From the NCBI GenBank assembly GCA_905250075.1, contig CAJNOP010000028.1, positions 817,522-881,521 of the forward strand: 64,000 nucleotides of DNA, written 5' to 3'. This document shows positions 1 to 12,508 of the stretch, piece by piece. A program made the position numbers and the translations under genes. The stretch is from Rotaria sp. Silwood1 (lineage: Eukaryota; Rotifera; Eurotatoria; Philodinida; Philodinidae). The notes under the pieces are model-generated. The model was given only the letters and a program-made list of their open reading frames with translations, did no database searches and was not told the DNA's origin. Numbering within the stretch: position 1 is the stretch's first letter; every line of letters begins with the position of its first letter.

Positions 1-26
1 ATTGCAGACATTTTCTCTTAATTGGT

Positions 27-137
27 GACTGCAAAGCAGAATCGGGGGGGAGAGAAAAAAAATGACTGCAAAATGGAAACGAGGAGGAGAGACAAAAAAA
101 TGACTGCAAAGTGGAAATGAGGGAGAGAAAAACATCT
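27..137. repeat. Three tandem ~37-base units inside the left inverted end
   Basis: Units starting at 27, 64 and 102 each begin GACTGCAAA, continue purine-rich and end in a run of A followed by AT. The first unit belongs to the inverted end itself, so the array looks like local amplification of the end sequence. Confidence 0.65.
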
Positions 138-310
138 GCATTTTGAACAGAAGCGAAAGTAAACGAATTCAAGCAAAACAAGATTATTTAGATGGTCTAT
201 TGGATCTTAAAGATTACCAACAAAGATTACGTTCACTTGGTTATCGATATATCAATGTATTCAATACATTTGACAAGGATGATCTTGACTATGAGCCTCA
301 ACAAAGTTAA
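123..310 (+). pseudogene. Reading-frame tail inside the inverted-repeat element
   Basis: A frame open from about 123 ends at the TAA at 308-310 and reads like real protein: an acidic stretch with the motif QDYLDGLLDLKDYQQRL near 180-230. An AATAAATAAA poly(A)-like signal follows at about 360. There is no start codon or visible acceptor. It may be the C-terminal end of the transposase of a longer parental element, or a captured host exon. I do not recognise the protein. Confidence 0.4.
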
Positions 311-471
311 ATGTTCATTTGTCTTTCATTAATGATTTTTTTGTGTATTCTTTTCATATAATAAATAAATCTTGATTCCACAAAGTGAACCTGTTCCAGT
401 TAGCGGTCATTTTTGTCTCTCACCCCCCGATTCTGCTTTGCAGACATTTTCCCTTAATTGGTGTCTGCAAT

Positions 472-2265
472 CAAGAAGTAGCCTTACTTGTACCTACGGT
501 TCACTTTTTTGTTTAGATTAGTTTCATAATCAGTGATATATTCATACTTGAACGATATTAATTGTGACTGAAAAGAAATAATGAAGGATAAAATCGCGAA
601 AAAAAAATTATTTTAAGATTCTCGATCAGTAAGATGAAGATATTTTATTGTATGTAAAAAAAAGTGAGAGACGTAAACATACATCAATAAGAGATAATAG
701 TGTGTAAAAAATATTCAAGAAGAAAACTAATGGCAAGACAGTATATTTCGTTATGTAGATGGGCGTATGATGTAGATGCGTAATGTCCTTGTGGAGTGTA
801 CTTGTAGATATTAGTCTTATCTTTACATCTACTCCAACACCCACACTCTTACTCCACATCCTTCTCTTAATATAGATATTTAATGACATAAAAAACATTT
901 TCGATATTTTTTTACGGTATATATTTCTACGTCATTTTGATACGATCGACATTCTTTTTGCGTTCCTTTTTTTGCGCTGTTTTGTCATTCGGTCTAATGG
1001 ATACGTACCTCATTTGTTTTAACCATCTGACGCCGGACTTTTTTTATGATAAATAAAGTATAAATCTATTGTTAACATGATATACTTTGAAAAATATTGA
1101 CGAGTATAATTCTTGCACTTGAATTTGATTTAAAGTTGCAATGTTATTATCAATGACATATGTATATGACTGAGTACAACAAATATTGAAAAGATCTGTT
1201 TTACTGAGTTTCGACTTCATCTTCTAATTAAATTTTGAAAACGTAGATTTACAGACTTCTTTATCATACAATTAGGAATATTTGACACAGGACGGACGAA
1301 CATTTTGAATTCATCTCTTAATGCACAATAAAATAAACCAAGTTCTTTGCCCTTGATTAAATTCACTTTTTTTCTCTATAGCAAGGATATTGTGAGATAC
1401 TATATCTCGTGTACAAAGGTTATGAAGATACTTCAACAGACAAACATGCCTGTTTTTGTCGACTCTTTTTCTTTTTTTCCTCTTGTTTTTGCTTTTATGG
1501 ATTTAAATCATAGAGTTAATGTATTTCTTGATAATCATTTTCACAGCTTCAATCATATGACTTATTCAAGTAGTGTCTTCTGTTGATGTTCACATCGATA
1601 AAATCAATCCATGCAACGAAACCAAAAAAAATGTGTTCCCATTCAGAATCAAGAGGTATGGACAAATGAGGAGAGTAAAAACAGCTAAATTGGATCGAAG
1701 AAGCTGAAAAGTGTGCTGTATAACAGAATTTTCATTGAGACAAGTTTTACTGTATAATAAATTACAGTGATGAACAATGACTTTATTCTGTTATAATAAT
1801 ATAATTTGATGCCGACTGGAGTTGATAAAATATATATATTAAGCGTATTTTGATGGATATTTGCTTAATACAAATATACTAATGCATGTTTTCACATAAA
1901 TGATAATCATTGAAATCAGTAAAAGTGTTTTGATCTATAGAAAAAAAAGTATATCAACCAATAAGGAATTCTTTATCGAATCGTCCGTCTACTGTTACTG
2001 ATTACAACTCTGATATATAGTTTTATCAATTATTTTTATTATTCGAAATATACCTCATTTTGATTATGTTCATACAGTTCGATAAATAAATTAAATGAAT
2101 ATGAAAGAAAAAGCTGTGATTTAATTTAGTAATTTGTTGTATTAACTTCGAATCAACTACGAATATTTCTTCCCCGCTTATTTTAATATGTATTTCATAT
2201 CTTTTTTTTTCTTTATTTTAAACATTCCTTAAACAAAAAAGCCCATTGTCAATGATAAATTCGTT
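472..2265. other. Intergenic, nothing recognised
   Basis: AT-rich sequence with short open frames of low complexity and no splice-consistent coding exons. I see no RNA gene or repeat structure here. Confidence 0.5.
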
Positions 2266-2571
2266 ATGAGTGCTTACAATTTACAATCATTTCTTTCTCG
2301 TTTTCCAATTAATCAATATTTAGATGCAAATCCAAAATTTCAACATTGTTTTTTACTTGATGGTAAAGCAATTCTTCCAATTGATAACAACCATCAATTA
2401 TTTATACCTTTAAAAATAATAAACACTACTGGAAATAAATATTGTTCATGTTGTCAAAAAAAATGTCGGTCACATTCATGTGGTCATTATATTCAGCAAT
2501 CACTTAATGAAAATATAAAAACAACTCAAATCACTGAGAGATTCAAAGGTACTCGGTTAAATATTGACTAA
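2266..2571 (+). CDS. Small cysteine-rich protein, unknown function
   Basis: A single-exon frame of 101 codons with codon use like the recognised genes (A/T third positions, balanced amino acids). The N-terminal half is mixed hydrophobic. Residues 60-74 form a dense Cys/His cluster (C60, C62, C63, C67, H70, C72, H74) that could bind a metal. There is no signal peptide or membrane segment. GTACTC at about 2549 could be a splice donor, so the true C-terminus might differ. I do not recognise a family. Confidence 0.5.
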   Translation: MSAYNLQSFLSRFPINQYLDANPKFQHCFLLDGKAILPIDNNHQLFIPLKIINTTGNKYCSCCQKKCRSHSCGHYIQQSLNENIKTTQITERFKGTRLNID

Positions 2572-5500
2572 ATCGAAAGTATAAACAGCTGGTGATCTGC
2601 AGTTTTCAACAATTGAAAGAGATGATCTGAAAACGTCTTCTTCTTTGATAACAAACGGAATAAAACCATGTTGATACTAATGATTTCTACAAAAAATTCA
2701 AAAAACGTATGAAAATTGTCTGTCATTCCGCTTATGTTTTGATAACAAATGTGGCATGATCAGTCAGCGATTACCCACACACGAGAAGGGCTCGAATTCA
2801 AAACTAAAGGAAGCTGAGTCTACCGTTTAAAAGAGAACGATCAATAGTATTTAAGACTTTTCTATAAGATAGTTGCGAAATACATCGTCAACTAAGAAGT
2901 GATACGCAGAAACAAAATGGTTCCATTAGTCATTAATCCATCGAATAAGAAATACTCTTTCAATATATGACCTTCTTACGAATGTTAGAAGTTTACGAAC
3001 CAAGACGATACGTTCAGAAACCATGTCTATTCTTGATGAAGTTTCGTAACGGAACTCTTTTATGGTATGTTTTACTCGCTTATGTTGCTAATTTCCGCAA
3101 TAAAAATGACGCCTCTAGATAAAATTTAGTAAGCTCCGCTGAACACACATTTTGAGCAGAATTTGCTTCATTATTAATATGCATTGTTCTAGAAATACTG
3201 CGTTATAGAATTTTATTAATATCTGAATTTAATACTCTTTTGAGACTAATCAATTTTTGGTATTGGTTTTGTTCATAAGTATGCACGTATTTAGAATGAG
3301 CCTCGAATTCTGAACAAAATGGAATATTTAGTTAACTAAAGCTTTAACTTTTATTTTTCTTGGATTGAAAAAGTTAAAATTTTTTTTTCATTCGATTCTA
3401 GTGAAAAATACATCATTCGATGCAGAATTCGATACCGGTAATGAAAATCTGGTTGTTTTTAGTTTTTTTGATTTCGTCCTAGTTCAAAGTGTGGTTTTTG
3501 GACAAAGTATAGAGGTCCGTATCTAAAATTATTTTTAGTTTGTTAATCGATGCAACTATGCTTGTTAAGAAATGACCTGATATTCCGAAAACTTGTTAAA
3601 ATCTAGACAACTTTTATATAAAAGGTGTATTTGTGTGTCGTTTTGTTTCGTAGTAAAATGCAAAACTCTCAGCTTCGCTAAAAACATTTCATTTTTGTAA
3701 TTCTGTAACGAGGGGCATTTTTTAAATACCTCAGCTGTAGCTGAAGGAAAATCAATGAAATTTTTATGGACAGTAGATCTAAATGGTTTCTATCTATAAT
3801 AAAAGTTTGAAAGAATTTGCCGAGCCTTAGGATATGAAAAATATAATAGATATGATCTGCATCGTCTTTAGATGATATTATAAGAATTTCACCATTATGT
3901 ATATGATTATATCCATATTAAAGTTTTTATTATTGTTAGCCACGCTTCATGAATCATTTTCCCCATTACATTGTAGGCAAATATAGCAATTCTAATATTG
4001 ACCAGGCCAGATTAGAAGTCTATTCACGATAAATTTATATAATCCCATACTTCACTGAAGGTCAAATGGAACATAAAAAACGATGCAGAAAACTGTAATC
4101 GTAGTGATCGTGCCTATAAAAGCTATAAATATAGACGTACCCGTCATAATCTAATAAAAAAAATGCCTGAATCGGGCTCAATAACTGGTCGCACTTGTGA
4201 TTGTAAAGGCAAATATGCGACAAAACAATAGAAGTTTTTGTTCGATATAATGTCATTTCAAACGAGGTGGTTGTATCAATATAGATGAATATATTAAAAT
4301 GTTTTTTTTTCTATACTGTTTAGTGAAATGAAAAGATACTGTTGAATAAAAACCAATATTCTATTCGAGTTTGAATTGTTTTTCTTGTATAATTTTATTT
4401 GGAATAGTATTCTAATTTTGCCTACAATGTATATGTGATGGACATTTTCTTTACTTCTTTCTCATCTTCTTTCTTGAAACTTGTTTTATGGATCTTTCTT
4501 TCTTAATCTGATTCTATATAAGTTTTTACCTGATGATTTTTTTTCCTTTTTATTTTCGCTTTATATATAGTCATTACCTTGTTGTTAAAAGTTTGTACAT
4601 ATAGGATATCTACAAAAATAAACTATAAATAGAATTATGATTTCACAATAATCATTCAAATTTATTTCGTGAACTATAGACCTCAAGCTTCTATGTAAGT
4701 GGCATGCCAAAGTCAAAATTTGATCGGGATGATAGAATGTTTTTAAATGTTTTGTAGAAATGATTGACTTTCAAAATGATTTTGTCTTATATAACGATTG
4801 ATCGCTACGTTATTAGACGAGATGTTTATTCATTTTTGACCCTATAGCAAATATTTCCAATGAGTTACGACCAGAATTTCGTTTGCTTAGAAATTTTTGT
4901 CATAGGCTTTGTTCGAGAATAGTGAAATAATTTTTCCAAAGCCAAAAAAAATTAGCTTGGACAGAAGTTGGGGTATGATGTATCCGATGAGCATGTTTGT
5001 TCATTTAAGCTTACTTCAAATCATTTACGACAAGAAAAAAGCTGTAGGTCTCGACCAGAATTTAAATATGGATAAAAACCCTAAAATGATTCAAATTTCT
5101 ATGAATATTCGATTAAACTATGGAATTCTTTTCTAGAGCCCTCAAGTTTTCGGAAAACTCGTATTTTCGGTCTAAAATCGTGTTGCACGTAGAGAAGTCA
5201 ACTAGACTAACTTTTATTAAAAAACTCACAAGTTTTGAAAAACCTCTTTTCGAGATAGGATATCTTTATGATATTAACCTTTTCCATCGACAGTGTATCC
5301 AATATATCTTTTTTGAAAGTTCCATATCTTGAAGAGACTTTGTTCAAAAATCCTGAAGTTTTATAAGGAAGCTAATACAGTTGAGTTCGCTATATGCAAA
5401 AAGTTTCAGATCAAAGTTCGATAGCTTGATGAAGTTTCAATAGGAACTCTAATTTTTTCAAGTGTTTTATCAGAACACTATTTCGTATTTATAGTCAAAA

Positions 5501-5939
5501 ATCGATTGAAATCGAAAGGGGATAACTGACAAGGTTCCCTCGTCAGTTGTCTCTTCGAATATGAGTATTTAGGACAAACGAAAACTAATGTGTCTTATTG
5601 AAAGGCAAAAAAGACTTCAAATAGTGTATAGTACAGGATCATTTCCCATCCATAAGCTGATATATAAATGAAGAAGCTAAATTTTAGTTTCGAATTACAA
5701 TAGGGAATATATAAAAATTATCCATTCAAATCAATCTTGAGTTTTTCAAGAATTATTTCATTATTGTTAAAAAACATTGACACAAAATTTCTAAATCCAT
5801 ATTCTATAAGAACACAAAATTTGGCTTCCAACTCATCGGAAAAATTTTCTAACGAGCCGAAAGTAAACAAACATCTTGTTTAAGAACTTTCCGATCACTC
5901 TTTATTATCGGAGAAAAAAAAGACGCCCCTCTTCCTCCC
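2572..5939. other. Intergenic, decayed repeat-like sequence
   Basis: No supported gene. Several short open frames lack coding character. The stretch near 5555-5655 resembles 42345-42450 in an intron of the Rab-effector gene (shared ATGAGTATTTA and CTTATTGAAAG in the same order), which points to a diverged dispersed repeat. Confidence 0.45.
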
Positions 5940-6725
5940 ATGTTTTCTCGTTCGATTGCTATAAACAACAAATCACTAACTGTTTGCGTCAATTCTTCAC
6001 GGAATAAATTGAAGTGTTACATTGATGTTAATTATAATAAACATTATCAAATAGATCAAGAAACTCTTTGTTCTCGGTCATTACAGTCAATGACAAAATT
6101 ATCTGAAAATAAATATTTTAACAAAAAACAATCTTCATCTAAAATTGCAATTGTAAAACAAAATCATTGTAAACATTATCGATCTGATCAACAAATAAAT
6201 AATAATAAAAATAATATTGAAACATGTACGTTAATTAAATTAATAAATGATTTTTTTTGTTATCTCGAAAATTATTCATTACATTTTACAGATTTAATCA
6301 CTCGTATGAAACCACCAGCAAATATCTCGATGGAATCGAATCAGATTAATAACAATCAATCACGTAAATCTCCATCAGCAATCACTATTATTATCAAACC
6401 ATTTATACCTTCGGAATATTCTAATCGTTATCATCAACAAGAAATTTGTTTTGATAAAATATTATCTTCAAATAAACGAAAATATTCATCATCATCATCA
6501 TCATTGAAAAATATAACTAAACGAATATCAACTTCACTATCAGATAAAACACTAAATAAAACATATTATAAAAAACGATTATCGACATTTAAAGATATAA
6601 CACGACCAATTCCTCAAATGTCCAGTGAAATAAAGCATAATGAAAATAAACCATCAGATATTCTTCATTCTCGAACACTTCTCAATATTTATCGTAATAA
6701 AAAGCAATATACGAAAGAAAAATAA
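5940..6725 (+). CDS. Basic Asn/Ser/Lys-rich protein, unknown function
   Basis: An intronless 261-codon frame from ATG at 5940 to TAA, followed by repeated AATAAA signals at 6757-6780. The protein is basic and rich in Lys, Asn, Ser and Ile, with a run of six Ser near residue 185. It has no signal peptide, membrane helix or recognised domain, and long stretches look disordered. Its length and its codon use, like that of neighbouring genes, argue that it is real. It lies tail to tail with the tektin-2 remnant on the other strand. No function is assigned. Confidence 0.65.
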   Translation: MFSRSIAINNKSLTVCVNSSRNKLKCYIDVNYNKHYQIDQETLCSRSLQSMTKLSENKYFNKKQSSSKIAIVKQNHCKHYRSDQQINNNKNNIETCTLIKLINDFFCYLENYSLHFTDLITRMKPPANISMESNQINNNQSRKSPSAITIIIKPFIPSEYSNRYHQQEICFDKILSSNKRKYSSSSSSLKNITKRISTSLSDKTLNKTYYKKRLSTFKDITRPIPQMSSEIKHNENKPSDILHSRTLLNIYRNKKQYTKEK

Positions 6726-6842
6726 AATTCTGTTTTTATTAAAATCAATCAAACAAATAAACACAAATAAATAAATAAAAATATATCTATATACAAATAT
6801 ATATTATTTTGTTTCGTTTTTTCGAAAAATGTTTTTTATTTG

Positions 6843-8325
6843 TTACCAATCTTCAACTGAAATTAATCTTCTTAAACTTTCATTACATTCGACTTCATCA
6901 ACAAATATCGTATTCGTTTTTGTTTCAATATCTTTTTCTAATATTAATTTATCGGGATTTAAATTCCGTAAACCTACATCCGATTCAGCCAAACTAAAAC
7001 AAATAGAAAGAATATATTTATAATAATAAAAATTAACATATGTCAAATCAGTCAACGAAGACTAATGATGATGTGCAAACAAAAATTGAAAAAATGTGCT
7101 AACCAGATTGAGATCATCAAAACTATTTATCTACAAAGACATCGTCTCGTCTTTTATGTTGACATTTTGTTTGCATATGATAAATGATTCGTACCTGTTC
7201 CTGGTTTTCCTTTTTCTTTACTATTTATCTATCTTCCTCTTTTTGCTGTGACTTATAAAACAAACAGATCTGAGAATAACAAGACGGTAAGTCTATTTTA
7301 TTTTTCATTTCATACTGTTCTTGACGTTTTTGTATTTGACATTCAATCACTCGAATTTCTTCTATAAGACATTTTTGCGGTGCATTATAAAAAAGGTCAA
7401 CATTAGGTCGTTTATGACGAATATCAAGACGTGTACGAGTCAATTTTAAATATTGCTCTTTATCATGTATACCTTTTTCAGTATTTTTAATATTTTCTTC
7501 AAGTTGATTAATTAATAGATCAATCTAAATTGTAAATAACGAATAAATAAAAAAAAAAAGAAAATCATCTTCTATAAATAACTTTTTATTTACATCATAT
7601 AATTGATCTTCAAGTTTTTGTTTGGCTTGTTTTGATTCATAAATGTGTCGATCAAATGAACGTCTTGTACATTCAATAGCTTGTTTCATATAAGCAACAA
7701 GTTTATTTTTGATATACCATCAATTACATTATGTAATTATACGGAATTAAGTCGTTGTGTTTCAGCATTCTTTTTTTGTATTTTCATCTGAATATTCTTC
7801 CCAAAATGGTTTGGAAAATGATCTAATCAAGATAAATAAGAATGTTAATCTTTTCAATGAAATTTGATCTTTAGTAGGTTTTTTTTTCTATTAAAGACGA
7901 AAGAATTCATCTTGAAAGAATATCTTTCGACCAAAGTACTATAGTAATTCTCATCAATCTCTATATATAGTTTGGGGTATGTTTTACTTGCTATAGTACA
8001 AATATAATACACCCATGGGCGTTTTTTTCCATCTCCATCGATCTTTAGACTATCGACTAGAAAGTTCATTTTGTACTAGTCTCAAGAGAATTCTTTAGTG
8101 GTTTTTCTTGCTTGTTTTGTTTTTTCTACTAGAAGATTATTTTCTTTATATGATTAATATATAGAATTTGAAATAACATACCGAGAATTAATATTTGTTA
8201 TACCTTCTTTAAGATAAATTGATGAACTTGTTAAATTTAAATTCATAGTATGTTTATCAATTGATTGTGCAGTAAATTTGTCTTTAAGATCTCGATCGAG
8301 CATATAGTGAGCTTTGCGCATCAGT
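6843..8325 (-). pseudogene. TEKT2: Tektin-2, second half (damaged)
   Basis: Tektins are coiled-coil proteins that run along ciliary doublet microtubules. Exons read downward: 8325-8184 (LDRDLKDKF, then an ID...LNL stretch as in tektin-2), about 7834-7742 (WEEYSDEN, then AETQRLNS after a one-base frame change at the T run 7771-7777), about 7720-7594, 7524-7316 (KLTRTRLDIRHKRPNVDLF, matching the tektin signature around RPNVELC) and 6993-6843 (LEKDIETKTNTIFVD, then the stop). The junctions 7594/7524 and 7316/6993 are GT-AG and keep frame. The exons around 7720-7834 are not joinable in frame. The acceptor at 8326 requires an upstream exon; the first half lies at 12509-14185. I read this as one decaying gene copy. 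Confidence 0.75.
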
Positions 8326-8679
8326 CTATAGAAATAGAATAGAGCATAATTATGTCTCTATTGAATTGCTCCGAAAAAAAAAGAAAGATGAAGAAAGGCA
8401 TAGCGCCGGATTCGATCAGTGCATGCCGAACATATATACAAAGAATGATGAAAGAATGAATAAGAGACAGGAAGTCATGTAGACGACTTTCAACACATAC
8501 GGATATAATTCTAATCGACACTTAGATAGAAAAGATTGTAAAAAAAGAAATACGAGAAGAAGGAGTGAAGAAGAGAAAAAAAAGAAGAACAAGAACAAGA
8601 AGAATGCGTAAATTGAAAGAAAAAAAAAACCAAGAAAATTATGTGTCACCTGTTTATTGTCAGTTTTAGATGACATTTC

Positions 8680-10307
8680 TTGTCTATTTCTCTTCTTTTC
8701 TATTAGATTTTGTTGATGTTATTAATAACAATAATAGTCAATATATTAAATAGTAATTGATTTTTAATTTCAATCCAACAAATATGAGAATATATGATTA
8801 TCGTCATTCTTTTTCTTTTTTTTTTCTTGTTTTATTTTGTTATTCATTTTGTCATTCTTTCAGATACAATAGAACAAATTATTGGATGTTACCAAAGAGC
8901 TGTTTGTACGAATATAGCCATTTACAATATGGTATCTGTTAGAAAATATTAAAGTATTGTCAATCTACTGTATGTATATATACATATGTGATACAATAAC
9001 AGACAAAACTGTAGTTAACATTGCTACTTAGACTATTGTGTTTTCTCTACTAAGCGAAGATACGATGTGTCTAAATGTCCAAATACTATACTATAAAATA
9101 ATAATAACATTGAGAGTACGATAAAAATAGCAAGAGAAATAAAGTATGCAAACATCTATCGATACATAAAAAACAAAGAATAGTGTCAGTGAACAATAAA
9201 TAAAGCAAAGAACAAATAGTAGAGATTAATTATCCATTAGAATTGAATGATATGAATGTTAATACATAATATTCATTATGTAATACAAACGTTTTTATTG
9301 GTAAGATTTGTTTTTTAGTTTTTTTTTTCTTTTCTCCTATTTCTTTCAATATTATTATTGTTATTATTATTATTATTATCTTGTTAGAATTACATATAAA
9401 AATAACAAAAACGAAAGTATGTACAACAGTTGTGTGCTGAAAGAAATCAACGAACAAAGAGAGCGTATTCGTCTATACCCATGAGAAATGTCATCATCAT
9501 ATCAGTTTGCACTCAAAGCCAAGTAAACGTGCTTATATGTATATGCATGTCAGTCGACGGATGTTTGTGTGAGTAAAATCTTCCTAATCGACACGTTGCA
9601 CCATCATACAAACTCATATACATACAGTTACTAACGATCTGATATTAAAGGAATTTCTTAACTATCTGCATGTATATATTATATATATATTTGTGTGTGA
9701 TGAAAGACCAGAAGCATACTGCATCGGGTTACATTGATTTCGGAAGAAGGTGATATCATCATCATCATCATCATTTTTTCTTTCTCTCTCTCTCTCTCCC
9801 TCTATGTTTCTCTCTCTCCTTATCGTTTTCTCTTCGAAGTCAAACTGTTATTACTTGTGCTTATAATAGTCTTTAGTTTTTTGCTTTTTTTTCTTCCGTG
9901 TCTGTTTTCTAAATATGCGGACAAAACCTAATTCTTTTTTTTTTTCATCTATTGTAGTTGTCATCAAACAATTGCAGACAATTACATAGGCGCATTCATA
10001 CATTTGTTTGTTATAAATGAAAGAAAAAGAGGCCCATCGACCAGTATTACAATATCAGATTTTGATGATGCGAGTAACAGCATCAACCTTCTGATTATTA
10101 TCGTTCTAACATATACATATAGACTTTCTCTTTATTTCTTTCTTTTTATTCAGCTTCAAGAAATTACTATCACCTTCATATTATTTGTCGTTTATAGATC
10201 TAATTATAAGATACATGATTGAAAGTGGTATATGATCAGCAAGAGTGAGAACATGTATTAATGTACTGAGAGAATCATGATGTTCAATCGATCGACAACG
10301 TTGACGT
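8680..10307. other. Stretch between tektin remnant exons, upstream of innexin
   Basis: No coding exon is supported. It contains an (ATC)n run at 9755-9774 followed by a pyrimidine-rich CT tract to about 9820, and ordinary AT-rich sequence. The innexin promoter should lie in its right part, but I see no firm element. Confidence 0.4.
9755..9820. repeat. (ATC)n and (TC)n microsatellites
   Basis: About seven ATC units are followed, after a short T run, by a CT-dominated tract. Confidence 0.8.
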
Positions 10308-12273
10308 ATGGCGTTTCTCTTATTGAAAGGCATTCCGAGTCTTGCCGGTCACAATCAAGCGCCTCAAGCTGATCCAGATGACTTTGTTGATCGACTTAAC
10401 TATCGTTATACAGTTATTTTACTTAATGTTTTCTCCGCTATTGTTACAAATCGTCAATTTAGTTCCAAACAAATTCAATGTAAATATATAAACTTATTAT
10501 AATTTCATATTAATTAGTCTTCGAAAAAAAAAAAGAAATGATATTCAAATTTATTTTTCATTTTTTCAGGTTGGGTACCAGCTATGTTTACATCTGGTTA
10601 TGAAGATTATACAAATCATATATGTTATATTACAAATACTTATTATGTTAATCAAACACAAAAAATCCCAGGTACACGTGCAGAACGACAAAGTTTACAA
10701 TTACTTTATTATCAATGGATACCTTTTATTCTTTGCTTTCTTAGGTAATTAATATATTCGAACAAAAAGAACAAGTTCATTTTTTATTTTCGTTTTTCTT
10801 TTTTTTGTTAAGCATTCTTTTCTACATTCCAAATCTTTTTTGGCAATCTCTTATGAGTCGAAGTGGTTTGGATTTAAAAGATATAATTGAAGCTGGTAAA
10901 AGTTATAAATCAATTGATAGAATGGATAAAAGACGTAAAATAATGAATTATATAATTGCATCTATTGATGAATTTATTGATGATCCAAGACGTGGAAGAG
11001 AAAATCGACATATTAGTTTACTTAAACGTATTCAAGCAATTTTTTGTTGTATGTATGGAAAATTTCAAGGCAATTATTTTATGATGGTTTATTTATTAAT
11101 GAAAATTCTTTATGTTCTTAATTCAATTGGTCAATTAGCATTATTAAATGAAATGCTTGGAATAAAATATTATCGTTATGGTTTAGAATTATTACAAAAA
11201 TTAATTTTACTTATACAAAATCAACCACTTCAACAATCGTATAGACAACAAGGTGGTCTTTCAAAATATTTTCCTAAAGTAACATTATGCGATTTTGAGT
11301 AAGTTTTATTGATATTTAAAATAATATATCAAGTATAAATATTGTTTGTTCTTATAGAGTACGTGAACCTAATCATTTATATAATTCACATCGTTACACA
11401 GTTGAATGTGTTTTACCCAATAATCTTTTATTTGAACAATTGTTTACATTTTTATTTTTTTGGTATACTATGATAGTTATTTTGAATATAATTTCTTTAT
11501 TTACATGGTCATATTCATTTATACGACCAATTCGAATAAAATATGTAACGACACGCTTAAAATTAATATTAATAAGACATTTACGAAAGTCCATAATGAA
11601 CACCAATGAACATTCTCAAGAACAACAACAAGAATCACAACCACAATTACAACAACGACAATCAACCGTAGCTGATGATTCTCTATTACATCGTGATGAC
11701 TCTCATTTAGATTTTGCTAATAATTATTTAAAATGTGATGGAATATTTGTACTTCGTCTATTAGAAACTAATACATCAGATTTTGTTGTAACACATGTTA
11801 TTGAAGAATTATTTTATTCCTATGAAAGAAAAGCTTCACAACCCGTTGTTCTTGATGGACTTGCTAAAATGATGTCAACACTTGGTCCTGATCAAGGTTT
11901 ACTAAGTTTAGGAAAATTGCTTTTTTTACCCGTTATGTCCGATCCAAAAATGGCTGCTACATTTGCTAAAGCGACAACTATAACAGCAACTACTACTACT
12001 ACTACTACTAATAGTAATATGCTTCTTCCTAGTTTAACAACTACAACAACTGATGATCCTTTACGTAATGCGCCGAAATTACTTGCACCACCTGCTCCAA
12101 CACGTCGACGAATATTAACAAATGAAAAGCGTTCTCCTACTGGCTCTATAACAGAACAAATTGAAACTGTTCAACGAACTTCGTCATTAACAACAATAGA
12201 AACAAAACCATCTGTTGATGAAGTAACGGAAATTTTACGTGAACGTCGACAAAGACTTAAAAGAAGAAAATGA
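10308..12273 (+). CDS. inx: Innexin (gap-junction channel subunit)
   Basis: Four exons, 10308-10479, 10570-10744, 10813-11298 and 11358-12273, with GT-AG introns of 59-90 bases, give 582 residues in frame. Innexins form intercellular channels and hemichannels in invertebrates. Visible hallmarks: DD..D.LNYRYT before TM1 (about 33-50), IQCWVPA at 56-62, the YYQWIP form of the innexin YYQWVP signature at 104-109 opening TM2 (to about 126), TM3 about 203-226, VTLCDFEVR at 272-280, YTVECVLP at 291-298 and TM4 about 302-328. Each extracellular loop has the usual two cysteines (C58/C76 and C275/C295). N85 in NQT could be glycosylated. The C-terminal tail (about 250 residues) is long, with Gln-rich and Thr-rich runs. 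The gene lies between the two halves of the tektin-2 remnant, on the opposite strand. Confidence 0.95.
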
Positions 12274-12508
12274 TAATTCATTTTCATAGATTCTTTTATC
12301 TTTTCTGTATGCCTATGTGTGTGTTTGTATGAATAATCAAAAAAAAATCAAAAGGAAAAGAAGAAAAAAAAAGATATTTTCTATACGGTAAATGTCAAAT
12401 AACAGATAATTCTGATAGTAATTATCACATAACTATATGTGACATTTTTATCATCATTTGCCTCAAGGTATTCTATAAATAACCTTAAGTTAGAAATGAA
12501 TACATTAC

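Larger units (their letters stand above)
1..471. mobile_element. Short terminal-inverted-repeat element carrying a gene tail
   Basis: The first ~68 bases (start ATTGCAGACA) are matched in reverse complement by about 402-471. Both ends share GCAAAGCAGAATCGGGGGG, which is G-rich against an AT-rich background. The outer 34 bases of each end are themselves a small palindrome (TTGCAGACA...TGTCTGCAA), with the segment between in opposite orientation at the two ends. Inside the left end a 37-38-base unit beginning GACTGCAAA occurs three times (27, 64, 102). Between the ends lies an open reading-frame tail, listed separately. This fits a non-autonomous deletion derivative of a DNA transposon. The left flank is outside the window, so no target-site duplication can be checked, and I cannot name the superfamily. 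Confidence 0.6.

Noticed and set aside
8416..8676. Open frame on - starting MSSKTDNKQ with a Phe/Leu-rich stretch
   Set aside because: After the first few codons it is T-rich intron-like sequence giving artificial hydrophobicity. It does not supply the missing tektin part.
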